A DNA stretch of 15,986 bases. It comes from CAYLJO01 sp964383905 (GTDB lineage: Bacteria > Acidobacteriota > Blastocatellia > Pyrinomonadales > Pyrinomonadaceae). A program made the position numbers and the translations under genes. Position 1 is the stretch's first letter. Each line of letters starts with the position of its first letter. Where the stretch lies: positions 1 through 15,986 of the forward strand of contig CAYLJO010000146.1 of NCBI GenBank assembly GCA_964383905.1, given 5' to 3'. The notes under the pieces were generated by a model, which ran no database searches, was not told the DNA's origin, and saw nothing but the letters and a program-made list of their open reading frames with translations. This document shows positions 1-6,336 of this stretch, piece after piece.

Positions 1-18
1 TTATGGTATTAATACGGA

Positions 19-1122
19 TTAAAATTCGAAAGTCCCTTCCTCCGCGTCGGGCAGCGGGTAGGGCTCGTGGCGCATCACGTGGCGCAACCAGAGTGGCTCG
101 TCGAACATCAGCTCCAGGCCGCGCACGATGGCGTACCTGGGCTCATCCGCGACCCGCACCAGCAGTTTGATCTGATCCCGCAGGTATTCGTCCAGGCCGC
201 CGAACTGCGCGCCGCCCCCCGTGAGGATGATTCCACGATCATAGATGTCGCCCGCCACCTCAGGTGAAAGCTCTGTGAGCGTCCTGCCGACGCATGCCAC
301 CATCCGGCGAGCCACGAACTCCGCGACCGGGTATATTTCGCCGGCCGTGATCTCGATGGCCCCGGGGCTCCCGGTCAGAATATCGCGCCCCCTGATGGTG
401 ACCTCCCGCGCGAGGTCCGAGGGGACGCTCGCCGAGGCCAGCTCAAGCTTGAGGCGCTCGGCCGTCGGCGCGCCGATGGCCAGCCCGCGGTGACGACGGA
501 CATGATCAATAATCGCGGCGTTAATGTCCGCGCTCCCGACCCGCTCGGCGCGCGCGTGAACGATTCTGCCGTTCGCGACGACGGCGACATTGGTCGTCCC
601 GCCACCGACGTCCACGACCGCCGAAGCGTGGCGGTCGCCGACCCTCACGCCCGCGCCGAAGGCCGCCGCCAAGCCCTCTTCGATCATGCAGATGCGACCG
701 ATGCGCGCGTGCTCGGCGGCGTTGAGTAGCGCGCGCCGCTCGACCTGCGTCATCCCGGACAGGACGCCCATCAACGCGCGGCGGCTAAGATATGAGACGC
801 CGCCGCGTGCTTTGCGCACGAAATGCGCCAGCATCTCCCGCGTCCTTTCAAAGTCTGCGACGACGCCGTTAACCATCGGAGCAATCACCGTCACGTCGCG
901 TGCCTCACGCCCGTACATCTGTTGCGCTTCAAGACCGACGGCGATCACCTCTCCGCTGATGGTGTCGACGGCGACGAGGGACGGCTCATCCACCACCACG
1001 CCGCGCCCGCGCACGTAGATGATGGTTCCCGCCGACCCCATATCGATCGCCATCGAATCGGAGACCAGATCACGCAGGGCCTCCAAACCGATGAACGCCG
1101 CCGTCTTACTCATGAAGGACAT
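19..1122 (-). CDS. MreB/Mbl-family actin-like cell-shape protein
   Basis: Bacterial actin homologue of the MreB family. The family forms membrane-associated filaments that guide lateral cell-wall synthesis. The 367 residues carry the actin-fold nucleotide motifs in order: phosphate-1 loop AIDMGSAGT (about 25-33), phosphate-2 loop VVDVGGGTTNVAV (169-181) and adenosine motif GIILTGGGAQFGGL (297-310). The length is slightly above the usual 335-350 because of a short charged N-terminus and an acidic Pro-rich tail (about 352-367). Sequence drift at otherwise conserved positions suggests a paralogue rather than the main MreB, and no mreC/mreD lies beside it on the visible side. Two ATGs, at 1122 and 1113, are both possible starts and neither has a good Shine-Dalgarno. 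A strong hairpin lies 41-73 nt upstream. The family call is firm; paralogue status is inference. Confidence 0.93.
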   Translation of the reverse strand: MSFMSKTAAFIGLEALRDLVSDSMAIDMGSAGTIIYVRGRGVVVDEPSLVAVDTISGEVIAVGLEAQQMYGREARDVTVIAPMVNGVVADFERTREMLAHFVRKARGGVSYLSRRALMGVLSGMTQVERRALLNAAEHARIGRICMIEEGLAAAFGAGVRVGDRHASAVVDVGGGTTNVAVVANGRIVHARAERVGSADINAAIIDHVRRHRGLAIGAPTAERLKLELASASVPSDLAREVTIRGRDILTGSPGAIEITAGEIYPVAEFVARRMVACVGRTLTELSPEVAGDIYDRGIILTGGGAQFGGLDEYLRDQIKLLVRVADEPRYAIVRGLELMFDEPLWLRHVMRHEPYPLPDAEEGTFEF

Positions 1123-1162
1123 ACGATAAGCTGCTGAAGGCGTCTGGCTGATGATCGCTTAC

Positions 1163-1194
1163 CGCCCTCTCCCCCGCCCATGGGTGAGGGGGCG
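1163..1194. repeat. GC-rich inverted repeat (hairpin) between TonB-domain gene and mreB-like gene
   Basis: Arms 1163-1175 and 1182-1194 pair over 13 bp with one G:T wobble and one mismatch, around a 6-nt loop. No T-run follows on either strand, so it is not a canonical intrinsic terminator. It lies about 62 nt past the stop of the TonB-domain gene and just ahead of the MreB-like gene. It could therefore terminate or attenuate transcription, stabilise a 3' end, or be a copy of a dispersed intergenic palindrome. Confidence 0.5.
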
Positions 1195-1255
1195 TTGACC
1201 TATCCGCGATCAGAAAGAACCCAAAGACTCGTGCCTAACCCTGTTCGAGCGCATA

Positions 1256-2260
1256 CTACTGAGGGACAAAGTTATACGTGAGTACGCCCGTCACTTTGAC
1301 AGCCTGGCCTTGAAGCCTCGTCGGCGCGAACTTCGCTTGCAAGGCAGCCGCCTCGGCCGCCTCACGTAACAGCGCCGGGCCTGAGGCCGCATGCGCCTCA
1401 GTCACATTACCTTCTTCATCTACCGTCACCCGCACCGTGACCGTCCCGGAAGCTTTCGCCTCACGAGCCTCCGGAGAATATTCCGGCTTCGGCAGGCTGA
1501 TCGCTTTCCCGTTGAGCACGCCGCCGCTGACCGGCGCCCTCTGCCCCGGTTGCGTAGTTGTATCGGATGGTGTTTCACCAGTCTTGACTTCAGAGCCGCC
1601 GGTGGCGTCGACATCCGGCGTGCCGGTGGCCCCGGCCTGCGGCGCCTCAGCAGTGCGACTGATACTGAGTTCCGCCCTCTTTTCCGGGAGCGAAAAAGAG
1701 CCCATGAAGCGAGCCACTCTCGCCTCGTCCTTCCTGGTGCTCAAGGCCACAACCGCATAGAACTTCTTTCTGGTGATATAGAAGCGCGCCAGCCCCGGCG
1801 TGTCACCGACAGTGAGGCGGTATTCCCGCCCGGCGTGGCCGTTCAATTCGAGATCTCCCTGAAAAGTCATGTGAGACACCACTTCTTTGCCCCGTACCTT
1901 TTTCGGGAACCATTTCCCGAAAGCGTCAACGTAGGAATTGAACCTTTCCGTCTCCGTCCACGCCGCAGTGGCAGATTTGATGCCGCTCAGTGTGACGACC
2001 GCGAAGAGTAAGCCGTCGTTGTCTGAGACCTTGTAAAGGTGCGTGTTTAGTGTCATCCGGTGGTAAGGCTCTTTACCCGTTTCGTGATTCGGGGGCTTCG
2101 GCATGAGTACCTTAAACTCTTCACCCTCGGGGGCGAGCATTCCCCACGAAGAGGTGTTGACCTCAGTGGTTTGTGCCGCCGCATACGCGGCTAAAGTCAG
2201 CAGTAAAAGAAGCGCGGTTCTCAGCGTCGTCGCTGAAGGTGCTAAGCGGGTGGATCTCAT
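1256..2260 (-). CDS. Secreted protein with C-terminal TonB domain
   Basis: A 334-residue envelope protein. An N-terminal signal or anchor (Arg/Lys-poor start, then the hydrophobic run ALLLLLTLAAYAAA) precedes a domain of about 190 residues beginning WGMLAPEGEEFKVLMPKPP. This is a type often seen N-terminal in acidobacterial proteins, and its function is unknown to me. A low-complexity Pro/Thr/Gly/Glu linker follows, then a TonB C-terminal domain over the last 85 residues or so (PEYSPEAREAKASGTVTVRV ... GVLTYNFVPQ). TonB domains normally contact outer-membrane transporters. Here no ExbB/ExbD is nearby and the classical Pro/Lys spanning region is short, so energy transduction is unproven. I chose the ATG at 2260 over upstream ATGs at 2275 and 2389 because GGAGG lies 8 nt before it and the signal sequence starts there. 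A good promoter lies about 60 nt upstream. Confidence 0.85.
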   Translation of the reverse strand: MRSTRLAPSATTLRTALLLLLTLAAYAAAQTTEVNTSSWGMLAPEGEEFKVLMPKPPNHETGKEPYHRMTLNTHLYKVSDNDGLLFAVVTLSGIKSATAAWTETERFNSYVDAFGKWFPKKVRGKEVVSHMTFQGDLELNGHAGREYRLTVGDTPGLARFYITRKKFYAVVALSTRKDEARVARFMGSFSLPEKRAELSISRTAEAPQAGATGTPDVDATGGSEVKTGETPSDTTTQPGQRAPVSGGVLNGKAISLPKPEYSPEAREAKASGTVTVRVTVDEEGNVTEAHAASGPALLREAAEAAALQAKFAPTRLQGQAVKVTGVLTYNFVPQ

Positions 2261-2323
2261 AGGTTGAGCCTCCATACAGCGGATTAGTATTATTTGAGAA
2301 GCACCAGGTATCGCGGGTTGAAA

Positions 2324-2352
2324 AATATCACAAGGGATATAGATCATGTCAA
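2324..2352 (-). promoter_or_regulatory. Sigma70-type promoter of the TonB-domain gene
   Basis: On the minus strand a perfect -35 TTGACA (2347-2352) is separated by exactly 17 nt from the -10 GATATT (2324-2329). TG one base ahead of the -10 makes it an extended -10. The predicted start is near 2317, giving a leader of about 57 nt before the ATG at 2260. This also argues against the longer reading frame beginning at 2389, which lies upstream of the promoter. Confidence 0.65.
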
Positions 2353-2526
2353 TATGGGCAAATTGCTCGAGATAACAGGCTTCGCTCACCCGACGACCAC
2401 TTCGTCAGCGAACTGAGAGCAGAAGGCGCGCGCATCGTCGAGCGACATGCGGACTTGACCTTTATCTATTAATTTAGGAAGGCACAACCGCCGTGGGGGT
2501 AAACGTCAACAGCTCAACATACTAAT

Positions 2527-2555
2527 GGCGCTGCGGGAACACTCGCGGCGGCGCC
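2527..2555 (-). terminator. Possible hairpin downstream of the caspase-like locus
   Basis: GGCGCTGC pairs with GCGGCGCC (8 bp with one wobble) around a loop of about 13 nt. It starts 26 nt beyond the TGA/TAG end of the last coding segment of the accessory locus. A T-run (CTTTT) follows only on the plus strand, where no gene reads into it. As a minus-strand terminator it is therefore weak or factor-assisted. Confidence 0.25.
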
Positions 2556-2580
2556 GCTTTTCAATCGACCGGGGATTTCT

Positions 2581-3968
2581 CTATTTTGTGGCGGCTTTTC
2601 CCTTCGCATGAGGGTAGAACTTCCAGGTGCCCTTCCCCATGACCCACTCGTTTTTCGCAGCGTTCCATTCAAACTCGCCTTCCGGCTCGGGCATGGAAGT
2701 CTCGCTGTCGAGGATGTGGTCGTAGGTAGTCCTTTGTTCTGAGGCGACGACGCCCGCGGGGAAGAATTTTTCCGTCAACTGCTGGGCAATCCCCGGACCC
2801 CGTCCTCCTTTTGCGCCCCCAGGCTGCAGCCCCAGAGTGAAGCCGCCGCGTCGTGGGTCAGCACCTTCCCGTTAAAGCATTTCTCCAGTTCCTCGAACTT
2901 CATCACGTAATCGTAATCCGGGGACTCGCCCTTGTTGTTGCTCCACCCGTAACGAAGAATCATATTCTCATTGTCGGAATGGCCGAAGTAATCGAAGCGG
3001 CAGATCTTGATGACCTCCCGATCTACGCTCGGCGACTTGTCCCACGCCTTGTACCAGGGCGTGGTGACCGGCAGTGGCCTGCCAGAGGCGTCCTTGCGCA
3101 CAGGCCGGTCGGGCAGGATGGCGTAATTCTTCATTCTCGCCGGCGTCCCATCTTCATCTGTTGTGCCCCCGGGCTCGCCCTCGGTCCATTCCACACCTTC
3201 CCATTTGCCGGTCTGCATGTACTTAATGACCTCGGACGCATCCTGAAAGAAGAAGACCTTGGCGAGCGCGCCGTATTGGTAGACAGTCCCGAGAGGGCCC
3301 TGACCGTAGTCCCCCCTGAGGTATTCATAGTAATCGGATCCGTGCTTCGGGCGCTTGATCGCCTTTTCGGTGTTCTCGCCCGTCGTCCGCATCAGGATAT
3401 AGAAGTTGATGTCGTCCTCCGAAAGCGGCTTGTACTTATCTTCTTCGCGAGCCTTGTGTAACTCCTCCTTCTTCTTCCTCTCCTCGATCTCGTCCTGGGG
3501 CCTCTTAAAAGCCGGAGGGCCTGGAGGAAGTTGGATTGGCTCTCCGGCCGGCTTCCCGTAATCGGACATCCAGTATTTCGCCGCGTCGGGTTTATTGTGA
3601 TGGTTGAAGTGGTATGGCGACGCTTTCCAGTCAACCTCCTGCCGATCCCTGTAGGCGGGGTAGTAGATGAAGAACGTGACGATATCTCCCTTCCGCGGGC
3701 GGGGGCGCTCGTGCGGGCTGGGGAGCGAATCGTCATTGAGGTAGAGCCGCGCCGCCGGGTCGACGAAGTTGGCCCAGTAAAGGTCGTGCGTGTGCGGATG
3801 GTACGGCTGTAAATCCTTCGCGTTCAAACCCTTCGCCTCGACATTTGCGGCCCCCTCCTCACTCCACCCGTACTTGTTCCACTGCGACTTATCGATCGTC
3901 CTCAAATCTATGGCCTGCGGGGTGTTAAGGTAGTAGCTGATCTCGATCCTGTTATGAGGCCGCGGCAT
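2581..3968 (-). pseudogene. Frameshifted large protein with caspase-like His/Cys pattern (two ORF segments)
   Basis: Not a family I can name. The main segment (2775-3968, 397 codons) starts at an ATG with AGGA 4 nt upstream. It contains an N-terminal part rich in His/Tyr/Trp (1-150), a highly charged stretch (157-180), and a C-terminal part ending KICRFDYFGHSDNEN...LWGCSLG. The frame then closes. The -1 frame continues as IAQQLTEKFFPAGVVASEQR...TYDHIL for 65 more codons (2581-2778), which overlap the stop as TTGA. One extra G in the GGGG run at 2798-2801 would join both parts into about 462 residues. The pattern His330 in FGHSD, then Cys381 in WGCSLG, then a VVAS strand is that of caspase-fold (clan CD, CHAT-like) peptidases. 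I infer this from pattern only. Alternatives are a sequencing error, programmed frameshifting or real decay. Confidence 0.55.
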
Positions 3969-3974
3969 AGGATC

Positions 3975-4133
3975 CTAGATGAACTCGCCGCTCTTCGGAT
4001 CATAAACGAACGAGATCCAGCCGTTGAAGGTATTCGTGCAGCCGCCGATGAGGCAGACGTATTCCTGCGGCGGGAGGGGCCTGAGCTTATTATCGACGTG
4101 GCGCGCCACGGATGCTTGTCCCGTATCGCCCAT
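3975..4133 (-). CDS. Small hypothetical protein, 52 aa
   Basis: An ATG with GGAGG 10 nt upstream opens a 52-codon frame. It begins MGDTGQASVARHV and ends YVCLIGGCTNTFNGWISFVY plus a short polar tail, then TAG. Its stop lies 6 nt before the ATG of the caspase-like protein and its start is 45 nt past the peptidoglycan-binding gene, so the three read as one unit. The leader GGAGGCTCAA is the same string found before the TonB-domain gene start. Two Cys residues (27 and 32) and a Gly/aromatic-rich C-terminus are the only notable features. I do not recognise it. It may be a genuine small subunit, or the separated N-terminus of the next gene. Confidence 0.5.
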   Translation of the reverse strand: MGDTGQASVARHVDNKLRPLPPQEYVCLIGGCTNTFNGWISFVYDPKSGEFI

Positions 4134-4178
4134 ATGATTTGAGCCTCCGCTCTTCGAGTTGTTGTTTGCTGCTCGTGA

Positions 4179-4598
4179 TCAGCTCCGATGGTCGCTCTTC
4201 AACCTTTGCCGCGTGGCATCGTCAAGCTCCCCGGTCACTTCCATCTCGCATAATGCCTGAAACTTCGCGATCGCCTCGCTCGTGAGCGGCCCCATCTGGC
4301 CATCGATCGGGCCCGGGTCGAAGCCTAAGTTCCGGAGCCGCTGCTGAACGCCGGAGATAGATTCGATCGGGTCGAGGTCGCCGAGGACCAGGTCGAACTC
4401 CTGCAGCTCTTCATCCTTCGTCACGTCACCGACGAGTAGATGACCGGCCTGCGCGTTAGGAGGTATCGGGCGGGCTATCTTGCCCTCCCCGTCAGTCCAG
4501 CCTTCGCTCGTCACCCCGTCTATCGTGAGCAAATACTTGACGTTGGTACGCGGCTTCTTTTGCCAGTCTTTGATAACGAGCCGCAGCACCTCGGGCAC
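4179..4598 (-). CDS. Peptidoglycan-binding-domain protein, short injection-locus-associated type
   Basis: About 139 residues in two parts. The N-terminal part is a beta-rich, Ig-like region (LRLVIKDWQKKPRTNVKYLL, then DGVTSEGWTDGEGKI, PIPPNAQAGHLLV). It leads through LVLGDLDPIESISGVQQRLR into a PG_binding_1 domain (GVQQRLRNLGFDPGPIDGQMG ... AIAKFQALCEMEVTGELDDATRQRL). From memory this matches the C-terminal half of LysM/PG_binding_1 proteins often encoded beside VgrG or other contractile-injection genes. The usual N-terminal LysM module is absent here. I prefer the GTG at 4598 (AAGGA 5 nt upstream), because residues before it (MAHLLCIGFWRRTG, from an ATG at 4640) look non-homologous. No injection-system structural gene is in the window, so the role is inferred. 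Confidence 0.7.
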   Translation of the reverse strand: MPEVLRLVIKDWQKKPRTNVKYLLTIDGVTSEGWTDGEGKIARPIPPNAQAGHLLVGDVTKDEELQEFDLVLGDLDPIESISGVQQRLRNLGFDPGPIDGQMGPLTSEAIAKFQALCEMEVTGELDDATRQRLKSDHRS

Positions 4599-4807
4599 GC
4601 CTGTCCTTCGCCAAAACCCAATACAGAGCAAGTGCGCCATTTTTCATCTTCTACATAGCTGCTTATCTTCGTTAAACACGGTTCGGCTTTTGGCTTCGAA
4701 TGGGAATCTAAACTGGCGACTAGGACGACGCTCCCCTCATAAGGTTGGCCGTCAATGCAAGTGTTTATTAGCTGGAGGGTGGTTTTAGGAGGGACGCGGG
4801 GAGGCAC
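4520..4807 (-). CDS. Possible small ORF between HARE-HTH and PG-binding genes
   Basis: A GTG-initiated frame of 95 codons begins 9 nt after the HARE-HTH stop and runs into the start of the PG-binding gene in another frame. Its first 65 residues or so (for example TTLQLINTCIDGQPYEGSVV and CLTKISSYVEDEKWRTCSVL) have protein-like composition. The final 30, overlapping the next gene, do not. It could be a small gene, the 3' remnant of a larger upstream gene, or chance. It is the only candidate for the 4599-4816 stretch. I do not recognise it. Confidence 0.25.
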   Translation of the reverse strand: MPPRVPPKTTLQLINTCIDGQPYEGSVVLVASLDSHSKPKAEPCLTKISSYVEDEKWRTCSVLGFGEGQACPRCCGSLSKTGKRSRVPTSSICSR

Positions 4808-4816
4808 GCCCGTCAG

Positions 4817-5398
4817 CTATGATGCCTGTGAAGCATCTCTCATCACCAGATCGAAGGTGCCCGGCGCGACTTTACGAAATCGCCCGTTGCGATTAAGGGA
4901 GACAGCGATGCTGATGGTGGGGTTATGGCCGGTGAAATTAAATCCACCTTCGAGCAAGCGGTTGTAAATCTCGTTGACGTGGAGTGGCTCGCCCGCTTCC
5001 CTGAGTAGCATCGTTGCGGCCTGTGGAATAGTGCGGTCCATAAACCTGTCGCTTTTGGTTTCCACATCGGATCGGACCGGCGGGATGTGTGGCCGCGGCG
5101 TCACTGCCTGACGAGGCGCAATATGGTGTCGATGCGTATCGTGACGTATCGCCGCTTCAAGCTCGGCATCTGACGGGGAGGAGGAGCTCGGTGGCGCGCT
5201 GGTGCTCAACATCGATGACAGAAGGCGAAAAATGGCGGCTTCGGTCTGGCCGGCGAGCGTGTCCATTTCCATCAGCTCGGCGCGCACCGTTTCCGCTTCC
5301 GCCTCAAGCTCCGCGAGCCGTGCGGCGAGGCGTGCGCGCGCGGCGCGCGATTGACGTAAACTTTGTTCGAGTGTCGAAAGCAGGTTTTCGTTAGCCAT
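4817..5398 (-). CDS. Coiled-coil protein with C-terminal HARE-HTH domain
   Basis: 193 residues. The N-terminus (about 6-50) is a long Arg/Glu/Ala-rich coiled coil, followed by a Ser/Pro-rich disordered linker (65-115). The C-terminal 70 residues form a HARE-HTH winged helix (HB1/ASXL/restriction-endonuclease type): QAATMLLREAGEPLHVNEIY ... GHNPTISIAVSLNRNGRFRKVA, closing with GTFDLV. HARE-HTH domains occur in restriction systems, RNA polymerase delta and chromatin proteins, and are thought to recognise DNA, perhaps modified DNA. No nuclease or methylase is fused or adjacent here, so an oligomeric DNA-binding regulator is the simplest reading. The ATG at 5398 is the only sensible start, but an IS element now begins 6 nt upstream and has displaced the native leader. 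Expression may be altered or lost. Confidence 0.8.
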   Translation of the reverse strand: MANENLLSTLEQSLRQSRAARARLAARLAELEAEAETVRAELMEMDTLAGQTEAAIFRLLSSMLSTSAPPSSSSPSDAELEAAIRHDTHRHHIAPRQAVTPRPHIPPVRSDVETKSDRFMDRTIPQAATMLLREAGEPLHVNEIYNRLLEGGFNFTGHNPTISIAVSLNRNGRFRKVAPGTFDLVMRDASQAS

Positions 5399-5404
5399 AA
5401 ATTA
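5398..5404. repeat. Target site duplication, left copy (TAAATTA)
   Basis: TAAATTA here is identical to 6337-6343 on the far side of the insertion sequence. A 7-bp duplication fits the IS982 family range and indicates a recent, unrearranged insertion. The T at 5398 is the A of the HARE-HTH start codon on the minus strand. Confidence 0.9.
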
Positions 5405-5419
5405 ACCCAAGTTGCTAGT
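5405..5419. repeat. IS terminal inverted repeat, left
   Basis: ACCCAAGTTGCTAGT, matching the complement of the right end base for base over 15 positions. The next bases diverge apart from a shared A. The match seems to continue outward by three bases only because the target duplication begins TAA and ends TTA. Confidence 0.9.
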
Positions 5420-6246
5420 TACTGAATGAATGCCTTGTCAATGGCGAAAGCCATCACGAACATCGTTACCTTGAGCAGGAAGCCATCAATCGTCACCGCA
5501 TGAATGTGGTTCGGAACCAAACTGGTGACCTGGCTGAAAGTGGTCTCAATCCGCTTTCTCATCAGCTTCTTGTAGGACGAGAGCCAGTAATCATCGCCGC
5601 GCTTGGAGTTCTTCTTGCGCGCGATGGCAAAGTCAAAACCTTCGGCCTCATGGATCGCATCTTCCGCCTCATAGTCAGTGTAGCCGGCATCGAGAAAAAG
5701 CTTGCTGCCCGCGGGCAAAGACAGCGGCAAGACATCAAGGCCGCGCACGTCCGACGCTTCGCCGGGCAAGAAAGCCAACTCGACGGGGATGTCGTCCTCG
5801 GTAGTCACGACCTCGACTCTCACGCCATAACAGTAGCGCCTTTTGCTGGCGATATAACCGCGAAACTCTTCGCCACGGATGATGCGAGAACGACTGATGC
5901 GGATGTTATCGCAGACCGGCACGGGGAGGGAGTCGAGCCGATAAATGGTCGAAGGACTCATCTCTTTCAAAACCTCCCCCGACTGATGAAAGAGGCTATA
6001 GAGCAGGTCTTTGAGGCGATGGAGTCGTCTACACAGGCGCGACTTGGAAAGCATTCCGGGCATCAGCCCCGCTTCTTTCATCAGCTTGCGAGCACGCTCC
6101 AGTTTGCCGTCAAAATGAAGCGCCGCACAGAGCGCGGTCGTGATGACCTCAGCATCCGTCAACTGGCAGCGGCCATCGTCGGTGTGCCCCATAGCCTTGA
6201 GCAAATCGTCCGTCATGCAATAAAGTGCCGTCGTGTGATCGATCAC
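5419..6246 (-). CDS. IS982-family DDE transposase
   Basis: A 275-residue transposase that catalyses excision and insertion of the surrounding element. DDE catalytic residues are visible: Asp in YRLDSLPVPVCDNIRI (about 105), Asp in LFLDAGYTDYE (about 186) and Glu in RKRIETTFSQVTSL (about 234), all in the family's usual context. The N-terminal region is a helical DNA-binding part (LTDAEVITTALCAALHFDGK). The GTG at 6246 is the best start, because AGGAGG lies 6 nt upstream. A longer frame from a TTG at 6303 has no such site and would begin inside the terminal region. The stop is 14 nt from the IS end. A hairpin covers the ribosome-binding site in read-through transcripts. No frameshift or missing motif is seen. 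Confidence 0.93.
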   Translation of the reverse strand: MIDHTTALYCMTDDLLKAMGHTDDGRCQLTDAEVITTALCAALHFDGKLERARKLMKEAGLMPGMLSKSRLCRRLHRLKDLLYSLFHQSGEVLKEMSPSTIYRLDSLPVPVCDNIRISRSRIIRGEEFRGYIASKRRYCYGVRVEVVTTEDDIPVELAFLPGEASDVRGLDVLPLSLPAGSKLFLDAGYTDYEAEDAIHEAEGFDFAIARKKNSKRGDDYWLSSYKKLMRKRIETTFSQVTSLVPNHIHAVTIDGFLLKVTMFVMAFAIDKAFIQ

Positions 6247-6250
6247 CGAT

Positions 6251-6285
6251 CCCCTCCTACTTTCGTTGGCGACGAAGTGGAGGGG
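6251..6285 (-). promoter_or_regulatory. Hairpin sequestering the transposase ribosome-binding site
   Basis: On the minus-strand RNA the arm CCCCTCC-ACTTCGT (6285-6272) pairs with ACGAAAGT-A-GGAGGGG (6266-6251). The stem is 14 bp with two single-base bulges and a 5-nt loop. The AGGAGG Shine-Dalgarno of the GTG start at 6246 is inside the 3' arm, so a long transcript entering from outside would fold it shut. Confidence 0.6.
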
Positions 6286-6314
6286 ATTTTCTTTCTTTCT
6301 CAAAGAACTGGCAA
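6286..6314 (-). promoter_or_regulatory. Internal promoter of the insertion sequence
   Basis: Minus strand: -35 TTGCCA (6309-6314, five of six consensus bases), 17-nt spacer, -10 GAAAAT (6286-6291, four of six). Predicted initiation near 6279-6280 lies within the 5' arm of the adjacent hairpin, so an internally started transcript would lack the seven CCCCTCC bases that mask the ribosome-binding site. Confidence 0.5.
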
Positions 6315-6321
6315 ATCGCTT

Positions 6322-6336
6322 ACTAGCAACTTGGGT
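6322..6336. repeat. IS terminal inverted repeat, right
   Basis: ACTAGCAACTTGGGT is the exact complement of the left terminus and defines the transposase-proximal (promoter) end of the element. Confidence 0.9.

Larger units (their letters stand above)
2261..2580. other. Intergenic region, 320 nt
   Basis: This gap separates the TonB-domain gene from the end of the caspase-like locus. It holds the promoter at 2324-2352 and a GC-rich hairpin at 2527-2555. Between about 2390 and 2470 there is codon-like sequence, including a 20-codon minus-strand frame (MSLDDARAFCSQFADEVVVG, stop near 2389) with AAGG 10 nt ahead of its ATG. It is too short to call and may be a gene remnant. Nothing else is recognisable. 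Confidence 0.5.
5405..6336 (-). mobile_element. Complete IS982-family insertion sequence, 932 bp
   Basis: The element is bounded by inverted ends ACCCAAGTTGCTAGT (5405-5419, and its complement at 6322-6336). It is flanked by the perfect duplication TAAATTA and encodes one intact transposase. Family, length, single ORF and ACCC termini all fit IS982. Clean ends, an intact ORF and an unmutated duplication mean it is probably recent and active. It separates the HARE-HTH gene from its native upstream DNA, which now lies beyond 6336. Confidence 0.93.

Noticed and set aside
1391..2011. 206-codon plus-strand frame opposite the TonB-domain gene
   Set aside because: Composition is Arg/Pro/His-rich without motifs; the minus-strand gene explains the region.
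2390..2470. 20-codon minus-strand ORF MSLDDARAFCSQFADEVVVG, and an opposing plus-strand frame
   Set aside because: Both strands look codon-like, neither has a clear domain or length, and the minus frame cannot be distinguished from a decayed gene end.
2853..3461. Long plus-strand open frame (202 codons) opposite the caspase-like gene
   Set aside because: It is antisense to a frame with better protein character and ribosome-binding site, has no recognisable motif, and is of the kind GC-rich genes generate on the opposite strand.
5405..5441. Outward hybrid promoter from the IS (TTGACA at 5436-5441) driving the HARE-HTH gene
   Set aside because: The best -10 partners (CTAGCA at 17 nt, TAGCAA at 18 nt) match poorly; not listed as a feature, only raised as a possibility.
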